DNA of 64,000 nucleotides. It comes from Hydractinia symbiolongicarpus (taxonomy: Eukaryota > Cnidaria > Hydrozoa > Anthoathecata > Hydractiniidae). Positions 50,111 through 63,124 of the stretch are shown one piece after another. The stretch is from positions 11,906,001 through 11,970,000 of the forward strand of contig NC_079879.1 in the NCBI RefSeq assembly GCF_029227915.1, given 5' to 3'. Position 1 is the stretch's first letter. Every line of letters begins with the position of its first letter. The position numbers were made by a program, and so were the translations under genes. The notes beneath the pieces were generated by a model that made no database searches, had not been told where the DNA came from, and saw only the letters and a list, made by a program, of their open reading frames with translations.

Positions 50111-50852
50111 AATGATACTCAGTGCTTCCCAGTATCGACAAGGCCTTTAATCTTCTCAACATGATCTTAACTTTCAAAGTGGAGTTCCAAATGTACGTAT
50201 GGAGTGGTACCTCAGGATTCTGCGTGACACCTCACATGGTGAAAAAAATCATTGTTTTTGCTAAATGTTCCCGACCCCCAACCGAATCAAAAAATATCGA
50301 AATTGACGAATACCGTAGATATGATGCATACCTTTATCTCAGGGACCTAGAAATAGTGTGAGTTTCTTTATCTGTAACCTGTCCAACATTGCGTACAGAG
50401 GCCATAATGTGCGTGTTTTTATTGCTTATGGTGTTGATTCATTTGCTCGTGCTGCGCATGTGCGAGAATTACTGTCATAAGATCGCTTAGCATGCCAAAA
50501 TACCTTAGCACACGTTGTTAACTTTACCGATTTGAAATTTCAAGATGTTCACAAGTTGTTTGAAATTTTATTTCTATTTTGCCAGTTTTGAAATTTAAAG
50601 GAGGAATTCAGTGCAACGCTAAAAGAAGCAGAAATCTTTGACCATACTTGAGACTGCTGCAGAAGAAAGGTAAAACTTGTAAGCAGTAACTTTCTCTAGG
50701 AACACGGGTATGCTTAGGAAAGACGCACTTTCTGAGACCTGCCCTCTGTGAGGAATGCCCAATCCAAGATTTCCGATGGAAAACTGCAACGTGTGTTTGT
50801 CTGGACTGAGAAAACTGAGTCTACGATATCCGCGCAGTCCCGGCGCATTCAT
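50111..50852 (+). repeat. U59: recombinant A unit, 742 bp
   Basis: Head and tail start are A2 (GATCGCTTAGC, AAGGAGGAATTC); from about 50640 the tail is A1 (CCATACTTGAG, GACGCACTTTC). Confidence 0.95.
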
Positions 50853-51582
50853 AATGATACTCAGTGCTTCCCAGTATCGACAAGGCCTTTAATCTTCTCA
50901 ACATGATCTTAACTTTCAAAGTGGAGTTCCAAATGTACGTATGGAGTGGTACCTCGGGATTCTGCGTGACACCTCACATGGTGAAAAAAATCATTGTTTT
51001 TGCTAAATGTTCCCGACCCCCAACCGAATCAAAAAATTTCGAAATTGACGAATACCGTAGATATGATGCATACCTTTATCTCAGGGACCTAGAAATAGTG
51101 TGAGTTTCTTTATCTGTAACCTGTTCAACATTGCGTACAGAGGCCATAATGTGCGTGTTTTTATTGCTTATGGTGTTGATTCATTCGCTCGTGCTGCGCA
51201 TGTGCGAGAAGTACTGTCATAGGAACGCTTAGCATGCCAAAATACCTCAGCACACGTTGTTAACTTTCCCGATTTGAAACTTCAAAATGTTCAAACTTTA
51301 TTCCTATTTTGCCATTTTTGAACTTTAAAGGATAAATTCAGTGCAACGCTAAAAGAAGCAGAAATCTTTGACCATCCTTGAGACTGATTCAGAAGCAAGG
51401 TAAAACTTGTAAGCAGTAACCTTCTCTAGGAACACGGGTATGCTTAGGAAAGACGTACTTTTTAAGACCTGTTCTGTGTGAGGAATGCCCAATCAGAGAT
51501 TTCCGATGGAAAACTGCAACGGGTGTTTGTCTGGACTGAGAAAACTGAGTCTACGATGTCCGCGCAGTCCCGACGCATTCAT
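50853..51582 (+). repeat. U60: A unit with 12-bp deletion, 730 bp
   Basis: Tail reads AAATGTTCAAACTTTATTC, lacking the CACAAGTTGTTT stretch; same loss in U71. Confidence 0.95.
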
Positions 51583-52642
51583 AATGATACTCAGTGCTTC
51601 CCAGTATTGACATGGCCTTTAATCTTCTCAACATGATCTTAACTTTCGGAGTCGAGTTCCAAATGTACGTATGGAGTGGTTCCTCGGGATTCTGCGTGAC
51701 ACCTCACATGGTAAAAAAAAGTCATTCTTTTAGCTAAATGTTCCCGACCCCCAACCGAATCGAAAATTTTTGAAATTGACGGATGCCGTAGAGATGATGC
51801 GTACCTTTAACTCAGGGACCTAGAAATAGTGAGAGTTTCTTTATCTGTAACCTGTTCAACATTGCGTACAGAGGCCATAATGTGCGTGTTTTATTGCTTA
51901 TGGTGTTTATTCATTTGCTCGTGCTGCGCATGTGCGAGAATTGCTGAACACCTCGATGACATACATAAACTGTGGAAGCGCTCAGAAATTAAAACTGGAA
52001 TGACCGTGGTTACAAAATCGCTTCAGTGTAATTAAAATAAGAGTAGGACTGTTTGGATTCTATCTACTTTGAGGAGACATCTCGGGTGAAGAAAAGATGA
52101 TCATCAAACAAAAAACCCGTAAAGAGATACTGGAGTTACTTCTTCCTGCTCGAGAATGATGACTATACAGAGATTTTTAGGCAACAAGTCCGTTAATTCA
52201 ACAATTCTCTCAATGCACTCTTACCTGCATAGCTTGTTAGTATTTGCTGAAGATCGCACCTAAATTATCAGCAAGGGCGAATTTAGTACGACGAAGATGA
52301 CTGTACTACAAGGCTTTTACTTATAAGAACGCTCAACATACTAAGAAACTTCAGCAAACGTTCTTGACTTTCCCGATAAGAATTTTCAAAATGTTCTTAA
52401 ATTGTTTTTAACTTTCTCCATATTTTTCAAATTTTGAACCTTAGAGGAGAATTTCAGTGCAACGATAAAAGAAGCTGTAACCTTCTCTGAAAACACGGGT
52501 ATGCTTAGGGAAAACGTACTTTTCAAAACCTGGCCTGTCAAACGTTAGCGCAATGCAAGTTTTCCGATGAAAAACTGCAACGGGAGCTTGTCTGCACCGA
52601 AAAACTGAGTGTACGATGTCCCTGCAGTCCCGCTGCGATCAT
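51583..52642 (+). repeat. U61: B unit, 1060 bp
   Basis: Third copy of the U30/U47 type; one T lost in GCGTGTTTTATTGC. Confidence 0.95.
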
Positions 52643-53385
52643 AATGATACTCAGTGCTTCCCAGTATTGACAAGGCCTTTAATCATCTCAACATGATCTT
52701 AACTTTCGGAGTCTAGTTCCAAATGTACATATGGAGTGGTTCCTCGGGATTCTGCGTGACACCTCACATGGTGAAAAAAACTCATTCTTTCAGCTAAATG
52801 TTCCCGACCCCCAAGCGAATCAAAAAATTTCGAAATTGACGAATACCGTAGAGATGATGCATACCTTTAACTCAGGGACCTAGAAATAGTGTGAGTTTCT
52901 TTATCTGTAACCTGTTCAACATTGCGTACAGAGGCCATAACGTGCGTGTTTTTATTGCTTATGGTGTTGATTCATTTGCTCGTGCTGCGTATGTGCGAGA
53001 TTTACTGTCATAAGAACGCTTAGCATGCCAAAATACCTCAGCATACGTTGTTAACTTTCCCGATTTGAAATTTCAAAATGTTCACAATTTGTTTAGAACT
53101 TTATTCATATTTTGCCATTTTTGAACTTTGAAAGAGAAATTCAGTGCAACGCTAAAAGAAGCAGAAATATTTGACCATCCTTGAGACTGCTGCAGAAGCA
53201 AGGTAAAACTTGTAATCAGTAACTTTCTCTAGGAACACGGGTATGCTTAAGAAAGACGTACTTTCTAAGACCTGCCCTGTGTAAGGAATGCCCAATCCAA
53301 GATTTCCGATGGAAAACTGCAACGTGTATTTGTCTGGACTGAGAAAACTGAGTCTACGATGTCCGCACAGTCCCGACGCATTCAT
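52643..53385 (+). repeat. U62: recombinant A unit, 743 bp
   Basis: Head and most of the tail match U48; the anchor (CATAATGATAC) and following unit match U49/U50. It stands where the related block has two A units. Confidence 0.95.
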
Positions 53386-54436
53386 AATGATACTCAGTGC
53401 TTCCCAGTATTTTAATCTTCTCAACATGATCTTAACTTTCGGAGTCGAGTTCCAAATGTACGTATGGAGTGGTTCCTCGGGTTTCCGCGTGACACCTCTT
53501 ATGGTGAAAAAAAGTCATTCTTTTAGCTAAATGTTCCCGACCCCCAACCGAATCGAAAAATTTCGAAATTGACGAATACCGTAGAGATGATGCGTACCTT
53601 TAACTCAGGGACCTACAAATAGTGTGAGTTTCCTTATCTGTAACCTGTGCAACATTGCGTACAGAGGCCATAATGTGCGTGTTTTTATTGCTTATGGTGT
53701 TGATTCATTTGCTCGTGCTGCGCATGTGCGAGAATTGCTGAACACCTCGATGACATATATAAACTGTGGAAGCGTTCAGAAATTAAAACTGGAATGACCG
53801 TGGTTACAAAATCGCTTCAGTGTAATCAAAATAAAAGTAGGACTGTTCGGATTCTATCTACTTTGAGGAGACATCTCGGGAGAAGAAAAGATGATCATCA
53901 AACAAAAAATCCGTACAGAGATACTGGAGTTACTTCTTGCTGCTCGACAATGATGACTATGCAGAGATTTTTAGGCAACAAGTCCGTTTATTCAACAATT
54001 CTCTCAATGCACTCTTACCTGCATAGCTTGTTAGTATTTGCTTAAGATCGCACCTAAATTATCAGCAAGGGCGAACTTTGTACGACGAAGATGACTGTAC
54101 TACAAGGCTTTTACTCATAAGAACGCTCAACATACTAAGAAATTTCAGCAAACGTTCTTGACTTTCCCGATAAGAATTTTCAAAATGTTCTTAAATTTTT
54201 TTTAACTTTCTCCATATTTTGCAAATTTTGAACTTTAGAGGAGAATTTCAGTGCAACGATAAAAGAAGCTGTAACCTTCTCTGAAAACACGGGTATGCTT
54301 AGGGAAGACATACTTTTCAAAACCTGGCCTGTCAAACGTTTGCGCAATGCAAGTTTTCCGATGAAAAACTGCAGCGGGAACTTGTCTGGACCGAAAAACT
54401 GAGTGTACGATGTCCCTGCAGTCCCGCTGCGATCAT
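53386..54436 (+). repeat. U63: B unit with 9-bp deletion, 1051 bp
   Basis: Same GACAAGGCC loss as U50. From CAAAAAATCCGTACAG onward it follows a different B lineage (CCGAAAAACTGAG tail). Confidence 0.95.
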
Positions 54437-55180
54437 AATGATACTCAGTGCTTCCCAGTATTGACAAGGCCTTCAATCTTCTCAACATGATCTTAACTTT
54501 CGGAGTCTAGTTCCAAATGTACGTATGGAGTGGTTCCTCGGGATTCTGCATGACACCTCTCATGGTGAAGAAAAACTCATTCTTTTAGCTAAATATTCCC
54601 GAACCCCAACCGAATCGAAAAATTTCGAAATTGACGAATACCGTAGAGATGATGCATACTTTTAACTCAGGGACCTAGAAATAGTGTGTGTTTCTTTATC
54701 TGTAACGTGTTCAACATTGCGTACAGAGGCCATAATGTGCGTGTTTTTATTGCTTATGGTGTTGATTCATTTGCTCGTGCTGCGCAAGTGCGAGAATTAC
54801 TGTCACAAGAACGCTTAGCGTGCCAAAATACCTCAGCACACGATGTTAACTTTCCTGATTTGAAATTTTAAAATGTTCACAAGTTGGTTAAAACTTTATT
54901 CCTATTTTGCCAGTTTTGAACTTTAAAGGAGAAATTCAGTGCAACGCTAAAGGAAGCAGAAATCTTTGACCATCCTTGAGACTGCTGCAGAAGCAAGGTA
55001 ACACTTGTAAGCAGTAACCTTCTCTAGGAACACGGGTATGCTTAGGAAAGACGTTCTTTCTAAGACCTGCAATGTGTGAGGAATGCCCAATCCAAGATTT
55101 CCGATGGAAAACTGCAACGGGTGTTTGTCTGGACTGAGAAAACTGAGTCTACGAAGTCCGCACAGTCCCGACGCATTCAT
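54437..55180 (+). repeat. U64: A unit, 744 bp
   Basis: Copy of U51 at +11223 without its triplet gain; the tail end (ACGAAGTCCGCACAG) matches U54. Confidence 0.95.
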
Positions 55181-56242
55181 AATGATACTCAGTGCTTCCC
55201 AGTATTGACAAGGCTTTTAATCTTCTCAACATGATCTTAACTTTCGGAGTCGAGTTACAAATGTACGTATGAAGTGGTTCCTCGGGATTCTGCGTGACAC
55301 CTCACATGGTGAAAAAAAATCATTCTTTTAGCTCAATGTTCCCGACCCCCAAAGGAATCGAAAAATTTCGAAATTGACGAATACCGTAGAGATGATACAT
55401 ACCTTAAACTCAGGGACCTAGATATAGCGTGAGTTTTTTTATCTGTAACCTGTTCAACATTGCGTACAGAGGCCATAATGCACGTGTTGTTATTGGTTAT
55501 GGTGTTTATTCATTTGCTCGTGCTGCGCATGTGCGAGAATTACTGAACACCTCGATGGCACAGATAAACTGGGGAAGCGCTCAGAAATTAAAACTAGAAT
55601 GACCGTGGTTACAAAATCGCTTCAGTGTAATCAAAATAAAAGTAGGACTGTTCGGATTCTATCTACTTTGAGGAGACATCTCGGGTGAAAAAAAGATGAT
55701 CATCCAACAAACAATCCGCAAAGAGATACTGGAGTTACTTCTGGCTGCTCGACAATGATGACTATACAGAGATTTTTAGGCAACAAATCCGTTAATTCAA
55801 CAATTCTCTCAATGCATTCTTGCCTGCATAGCTTGTTAGTATTTGCTTAAGATTACACCTAAATTATCAGCAAGCGCGAACTTAGTACGACGAAGATGAC
55901 TGTACTACAAGGCTTTTACTCATAAGAACGCTTAACATAGCAAGATACTTCAGCAAACGTTCTTGACTTTCCCGATTTGATTTTTCAAAATGTTCTTAAA
56001 TTGTTTTTAACTTTCTCCTTATTTTGCAAATTTTGAACTTTAGAGGAGCATTTTAGTGCGACGATAAAAGAAGCTGTAACCTTCTCTAAAAACACGGGTA
56101 TCCTTAGGGAAGACGTACTTTTCAAAACCTGGCCTGTCAAAGGCTTGCGCAATGCAAGTTTTCCGATGAAAAACTGCAACGGGAGCTTGTCTGGGCAGAG
56201 AAAACTCAGTGTACGATGTTCCTGCAGTCCCGCTGCGATCAT
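55181..56242 (+). repeat. U65: B unit, 1062 bp
   Basis: U55-type head and B segment joined to a tail with AGGAGCATTTTAGTGCG and GGGCAGAGAAAACTCAG. Confidence 0.95.
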
Positions 56243-56984
56243 AATGATATTCAGTGCTTCCCAGTATTGACAAGGCCTTTAATCTTCTCAACATGATCTT
56301 AACTTTCGGAGTCTCGTTCCAAATGTACGTATGGAGTGGTTCATTGGGATTCTGTGTGACACCTCACATGGTGAAAAAAAGACATTTTTTTAGCTAAATG
56401 TTCCCGACCCCCAACCGAATCGAAAAATTTCGAAATTGACGAATACCGTAGAGATGATGCATACCTTTAACTCAGGGACCTAGAAATAGTGTGAGTTTCT
56501 TTATCTGTAAATTGTTCAACATTGCGTACAGAGGCCATAATGTGCGTGTTTTTATTGCTTATGGTGTTGATTCATTTGCTCGTGCTGCGTATGTGCGAGA
56601 ATTACTGTCATAAGAACGCTTAGCATGCCAAAATACCTCAGCACACGTTGTTAACTTTCCCGATTTGAAATTTCAAAATGTTCACAAGTTGTTTAGAAGT
56701 TTATTCCTATTTTGCCAGTTTTGAACTTTGAAAGAGAAATTCAGTGCAACGGTAAAAGAAGCAGAATTCTTTGACCATCCTTGAGACTGCTGAAGAAGAA
56801 AGGTAAAACTTGTAAGCAGTAACCTTCTCTAGGAACACGGTATGCTTAGAAAAGACGTATTTTCTAAGACCTGCCCTGTGTGAGGAATGCCCAATCCAAA
56901 ATTTCCGCTGGAAAACTGCAACGTGTGTTTGTCTGGACTGAGAAAACTGAGTCTGCGATGTTCGCGCAGTCCCGACGCATTCAT
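56243..56984 (+). repeat. U66: A unit, 742 bp
   Basis: Carries the ACACGGTATGC one-base loss, which here merges the usual minus-strand ORF with another frame (126 codons at 56707-57087). Confidence 0.95.
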
Positions 56985-58045
56985 AATGATACTCAGTGCT
57001 TCCCAGTATTGACAAGGCCTTTAATCTTCTCAACATGATCTTAACTTTCAGTGTCGAGTTCCAAATGTACGTATGGGGTGGTTCCACGGGATTCTGCGTG
57101 ACACCTCACATGGTGAAAAAAATCATTGTTTTTGCTAAATGTTCCCGACCCCCAACCGAATTAAAAACTTTCGAAATTGACGAATACCGTAGATATGATT
57201 CATACCATTATCTCAGGGACCTATAAATAGTGAGAGTTTCTTTGTCTGTAACCTGTTCAACATTGCGTACAGAGGCCATAGTGTGCGTGTTGTTATTGGT
57301 TATGGTGTTTATTCATTTGCTCGAGCTGCGCATGTGCGAGCATTACTGAACACCTCGATGGCACAGATAAACTGGGGAAGCGCTCAGAAATTAAAACTAG
57401 AATGACCGTGGTTACAAAATCGCTTCAGTGTAATCAAAATAAAAGTAGGACTGTTCGGATTCTATCTACTTTGAGGAGACATCTCGGTTGAAAAAAAGAT
57501 GATCATCCAACAAACAATCCGTAAAGTGATACTGGAGTTACTTCTGGATGCTTGACAATGATGACTATACAGAGATTTTTAGGCAACAAATCCGTTAATT
57601 CAACAATTCTCTCAATGCATTCTTGCCTGCATAGCTTGTTAGTATTTGCTTAAGATTACACCTAAATTATCAGCAAGCGCAAACTTAGTACGACGAAGAT
57701 GACTGTACTACAAGGCTTTTACTCATAAGAACGCTTAACATAGCAAGATACTTCAGCAAACGTTCTTGACTTTCCCGATTTGATTTTTCAAAATGTTCTT
57801 AAATTGTTTTTAACTTTCTCCTTATTTTGCAAATTTTGAACTTTAGAGGAGCATTTTAGTGCGACGATAAAAGAAGCTGTAACCTTCTCTAAGAACACGG
57901 GTATGCTTAGGGAAGACGTACTTTTCAAAACCTGGCCTGTCAAAGGCTTGCGCAATGCAAGTTTTCCTATGAAAAACTGCAACGGGAGCTTGTCTGGGCA
58001 GAGAAAACTCAGTGTACGATGTTCCTGCAGTCCCGCTGCGATCAT
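56985..58045 (+). repeat. U67: B unit, 1061 bp
   Basis: Head AATTAAAAACTTTCG, then GTGTTGTTATTGG; B segment CTTCTGGATGCTTGAC. Confidence 0.95.
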
Positions 58046-58787
58046 AATGATACTCAGTGCTTCCCAGTATTGACAAGGCCTTTAATCTTCTCAACATGAT
58101 CTTAATTTTCGGAGTCTAGTTCCAAATGTACGTATGGAGTGGTTCCTTGGGATTCTGCGTGACACCTCACATGGTGAAAAAAAGTCATTCTTTTAGCTAA
58201 ATGTTCCCGACCTTCAACCGAATCGAAAGATTTCGAAATTGACGAATACCGTAGAGATGATACATACCTTAAACTCAGGGACCTAGAAATAGTGTGAGTT
58301 TTTTTATCTGTAACCTGTTCAACATTGCGTACAGAGGCCATAATGCGCGTGTTGTTATTGGTTATGGTGTTTATTCATTTGCTCGTGCTGCGTATGTGCG
58401 AGAATTACTGTCATAAGAACGCTTAGCATGCCAAAATACCTCAGCACACGTTGTTAACTTTCCCGATTTGAAATTTCAAAATGTTCACAAGTTGTTTAGA
58501 AGTTTATTCCTATTTTGCCAGTTTTGAACTTTGAAAGAGAAATTCAGTGCAACGGTAAAAGAAGCAGAATTCTTTGACCATCCTTGAGACTGCTGAAGAA
58601 GAAAGGTAAAACTTGTAAGCAGTAACCTTCTCTAGGAACACGGTATGCTTAGAAAAGACGTATTTTCTAAGACCTGCCCTGTGTGAGGAATGCCCAATCC
58701 AAAATTTCCGCTGGAAAACTGCAACGTGTGTTTGTCTGGACTGAGAAAACTGAGTCTGCGATGTTCGCGCAGTCCCGACGCATTCAT
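58046..58787 (+). repeat. U68: A unit, 742 bp
   Basis: A tail behind a B-like head (GCGCGTGTTGTTATTGG, GTGTTTATTC); CGACCTTCAACCG private to U68 and U70. Confidence 0.95.
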
Positions 58788-59848
58788 AATGATACTCAGT
58801 GCTTCCCAGTATTGACAAGGCCTTTAATCTTCTCAACATGATCTTAACTTTCAGTGTCGAGTTCCAAATGTACGTATGGGGTGGTTCCACGGGATTCTGC
58901 GTGACACCTCACATGGTGAAAAAAATCATTGTTTTTGCTAAATGTTCCCGACCCCCAACCGAATTAAAAACTTTCGAAATTGACGAATACCGTAGATATG
59001 ATTCATACCATTATCTCAGGGACCTATAAATAGTGAGAGTTTCTTTGTCTGTAACCTGTTCAACATTGCGTACAGAGGCCATAGTGTGCGTGTTGTTATT
59101 GGTTATGGTGTTTATTCATTTGCTCGAGCTGCGCATGTGCGAGCATTACTGAACACCTCGATGGCACAGATAAACTGGGGAAGCGCTCAGAAATTAAAAC
59201 TAGAATGACCGTGGTTACAAAATCGCTTCAGTGTAATCAAAATAAAAGTAGGACTGTTCGGATTCTATCTACTTTGAGGAGACATCTCGGTTGAAAAAAA
59301 GATGATCATCCAACAAACAATCCGTAAAGTGATACTGGAGTTACTTCTGGATGCTTGACAATGATGACTATACAGAGATTTTTAGGCAACAAATCCGTTA
59401 ATTCAACAATTCTCTCAATGCATTCTTGCCTGCATAGCTTGTTAGTATTTGCTTAAGATTACACCTAAATTATCAGCAAGCGCAAACTTAGTACGACGAA
59501 GATGACTGTACTACAAGGCTTTTACTCATAAGAACGCTTAACATAGCAAGATACTTCAGCAAACGTTCTTGACTTTCCCGATTTGATTTTTCAAAATGTT
59601 CTTAAATTGTTTTTAACTTTCTCCTTATTTTGCAAATTTTGAACTTTAGAGGAGCATTTTAGTGCGACGATAAAAGAAGCTGTAACCTTCTCTAAGAACA
59701 CGGGTATGCTTAGGGAAGACGTACTTTTCAAAACCTGGCCTGTCAAAGGCTTGCGCAATGCAAGTTTTCCTATGAAAAACTGCAACGGGAGCTTGTCTGG
59801 GCAGAGAAAACTCAGTGTACGATGTTCCTGCAGTCCCGCTGCGATCAT
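58788..59848 (+). repeat. U69: B unit, 1061 bp
   Basis: Copy of U67. Confidence 0.95.
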
Positions 59849-60591
59849 AATGATACTCAGTGCTTCCCAGTATTGACAAGGCCTTTAATCTTCTCAACAT
59901 GATCTTAATTTTCGGAGTCTAGTTCCAAATGTACGTATGGAGTGGTTCCTTGGGATTCTGCGTGACACCTCACATGGTGAAAAAAAGTCATTCTTTTAGC
60001 TAAATGTTCCCGACCTTCAACCGAATCGAAAGATTTCGAAATTGACGAATACCGTAGAGATGATACATACCTTAAACTCAGGGACCTAGAAATAGTGTGA
60101 GTTTTTTTATCTGTAACCTGTTCAACATTGCGTACAGAGGCCATAATGCGCGTGTTGTTATTGGTTATGGTGTTTATTCATTTGCTCGTGCTGCGTATGT
60201 GCGAGAATTACTGTCATAAGAACGCTTAGCATGCCAAAATACCTCAGCACACGTTGTTAACTTTCCCGATTTGGAATTTCAAAATGTTCACAAGTTGTTT
60301 AGAACTTTATTCCTATTTTGCCATTTTTGAACTTCAAAGGAGAAATTCAGTGCAACGCTAAAAGAAACAGAAATCTTTGACCATCCTTGAGACTGCTGCA
60401 GAAGCAATGTAAAACTTGCAAGCAGTAACCTTCTCTAGGAACACGGGTATGCTTAGGAAAGACGTACTTTTTAACACCTGTTCTGTGTGAGGAATGCCCA
60501 ATCCAAGATTTCCGATGGAAAACTGCAACGGGTGTTTGTCTGGACTGAGAAAACTGAGTCTACGATGTCCGCGCAATCCCGACGCATTCAT
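59849..60591 (+). repeat. U70: A unit, 743 bp
   Basis: Head as U68; tail diverges after about 60270 (GATTTGGAATTTC, then AACACCTGTTCTGTG). Confidence 0.95.
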
Positions 60592-61319
60592 AATGATACT
60601 CAGTGCTTCCCAGTATTGACAAGGCCTTTAATCTTCTCAACATGATCTTAACTTTCGGAGTCGAGTTCCAAATGTAAGTATGGGGTGGTTCCTCGGGATT
60701 CTGCGTGACACCTCTTGGTGAAAAAAATCATTGTTTTTGCTAAATGTTCCCGACCCCCAACCGAATCAAAAAATTTCGAAATTGACGAATACCGTAGATA
60801 TGATGCATACCTTTATCTCAGGGACCTATAAATAGTGTGAGTTTCTTTATCTGTAACCTGTTCAACATTGCGTACAGAGGCCATAGTGTGCGTGTTTTTA
60901 TTGCTTATGGTGTTGATTCATTTGCTCGTGCTGCGCATGTGCAAGAATTACTGTCATAAGAGCGCTTAGCATGCCAAAATACCTCAGCACACGTTGTCAA
61001 CTTTCCCGATTTGAAATTTCAAAATGTTCAAACTTTACTCCTATTTTGCCATTTTTGAACTTTAAAGGAGAAATTCAGTGCAACGCTAAAAGAAGCAGAA
61101 ATCTTTGACCATCCTTGAGACTGCTGCAGAAGCAAGGTACAACTTGTAAGCAGTAACCTTCTCTAGGAACACGGGTATGCTTAGGAAAGACGTACTTTTT
61201 AACACCTGTTCTGTGTGAGGAATGCCCAATCCAAGATTTCCGATGGAAAACTGCAACGTGTGTTTGTCTGGACTGAGAAAACTGAGTCTACGATGTCCGC
61301 GCAGTCGCGACGCATTCAT
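60592..61319 (+). repeat. U71: A unit, 728 bp
   Basis: Two losses: 3 bp in CACCTCTTGGTG and the 12-bp tail deletion seen in U60. Confidence 0.95.
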
Positions 61320-62381
61320 AATGATACTCAGTGCTTCCCAGTATTGACAAGGCCTTTAATATTCTCAACATGATCTTAACTTTCGGAGTCGAGGTCCAAA
61401 TGTACGTATGGAGTGGTTCCTCGGGATTCTGCGTGACACCTCACATGGTGAAAAAAAGTCATTATGTTAGCTAAATGTTCCCGACCCCCAACCGAATCGA
61501 AAAATTTCGAAATTGACGGATACCGTAGAAATGATGCATACCTTTAACTCAGGGACCTAGAAATAGTGTGAGTTTTCTTATCTGTAACCTGTTCAACATT
61601 GCGTACAGAGGCCATAATGTGCGTGTTTTTATTGCTTATGGTGTTTATTCATTTGCTCGTGCTGCGCATGTGCGAGAATTGCTGAACACCTCGATGACAT
61701 ATATAAACTGTGGAAGCGCTCAGAATTTAAAACTGGATTGACCGTGGTTACAAAATCGCTTCAGTGTAATCAAAATAAAAGTAGGACTGTTCGGATTCTA
61801 TCTACGTTGAGGAGACATCTCGGGTGAAGAAAAGATGATCATCAAACAAACAATCCGTAAAGAGATACTGGAGTTACTTCTTGCTGCTCGACAATGATGA
61901 CTATACAGAGATTTTTAGGCAACAAATCCGTTAATTCAACAATTCTCTCAATGCACTCTTACCTGCATAGCTTGTTAGTATTTGCTTAAGATCGCACCTA
62001 AATTATCAGCAAGGGCGAACTTAGTACGACGATGATGACTGTACTACCAGGCTTTTACTCATAAGAACGCTCAACATACCAAGATACTTCAGCAAACGTT
62101 CTTGACTTTATTGATTTGAATTTTCACAATGTTCTTAAATTGTTTTTAACTTTTTCCTTATTTTGCAAATTTTGAACTTTAGAGGAGAATTTCAGTGCAA
62201 CGATAAAAGAAGCTACAACCTTCTCTGAAAACACGGGTATGCTTAGTAAAGACGTACTTTTCAAAACCTGGCCTGTCAAACGCTTGCGCAATGCAAGTTT
62301 TCCGATGAAAAACTGCAACGGGAGCTTGTGTGGACCGAGAAACCTGAGTGTACGATGTCCCTGCAGTCCCGCTGCGATCAT
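61320..62381 (+). repeat. U72: B unit, 1062 bp
   Basis: Tail of the U28 lineage with CTTGACTTTATTGATTTG, an intermediate between the common and the U28 version. Confidence 0.95.
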
Positions 62382-63124
62382 AATGATACTCAGTGCTTCC
62401 CAGTATTGACAAGGCCTTTAATCTTCTCAACATGATCTTAACTTTCGGAGTCTAATTCCAAATGTATGTATGGAGTGGTTCCTCGGGATTCTTCATGTCA
62501 CCTCTCATGGTGAAAAAAACTCATTCTTTTAGCTAAATATTCCCGAACCCCAACCGAATCGAAAAATTTCGAAATTGACGAATACCGTAGAGATGATGCA
62601 TACTTTTAACTCAGGGACCTAAAAATAGTGTGAGTTTCTTTATCTGTAACGTGTTCAACATTGCGTACAGAGGCCATAATGTGCGTGTTTTTATTGCTTA
62701 TGGTGTTGATTCATTTGCTCGTGCTGCGCATGTGCGAGAATTACTGTCACAAGAACGCTTAGCATGCCAAAATACCTCAGCAAACGTTGGTAACTTTCCC
62801 GATTTGAAATTTTAAAATGTTCACAAGTTGGTTAAAACTTTATTCCTATTTTGCCAGTTTTGAACTTTAAAGGAGAAATTCAGTGCAACGCTAAAAGAAG
62901 CAGAAATCTTTGACCATCCTTGAGACTGCTGCAGAAGCAAGGTAAAACTTGTAAGCAGTAACCTTCTCTAGGAACACGGGTATGCTTAGGAAAGACGTAC
63001 TTTTTAAGACCTGCCCAGTGTGAGCAATGCCGAATCCAAGATTTCCGATGGAAAACTGCAACGGGTGTTTGTCTCGACTGAGAAAACTGAGTCTACGATG
63101 TCCGCGCAGTCCCGACGCATTTAT
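62382..63124 (+). repeat. U73: A unit, 743 bp
   Basis: Anchor reads TAT instead of CAT (GACGCATTTATAATG). Confidence 0.95.

Larger units (their letters stand above)
47910..50640 (+). repeat. Long block, copy 2 of the +14525 duplication (approximate limits)
   Basis: Counterpart of 33385-36115. At 50640 it switches from an A2 to an A1 tail. Confidence 0.88.
56587..60270 (+). repeat. A+B higher-order block, 1803 bp x 2
   Basis: From GCTGCGTATGTGCGAG near 56587 the sequence repeats at +1803 through about 60270, with no difference that I noticed in the stretches compared. Private markers such as TTTGTCTGTAACC, CTTCTGGATGCTTGAC and GACCATTATCTC-like changes recur in both. Confidence 0.9.

Noticed and set aside
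56707-57087. 126-codon minus-strand ORF, the longest in the window, and its copy at 58510-58890
   Set aside because: Produced by a one-base loss that fuses two ordinary repeat frames; present only in the recent 1803-bp duplication.
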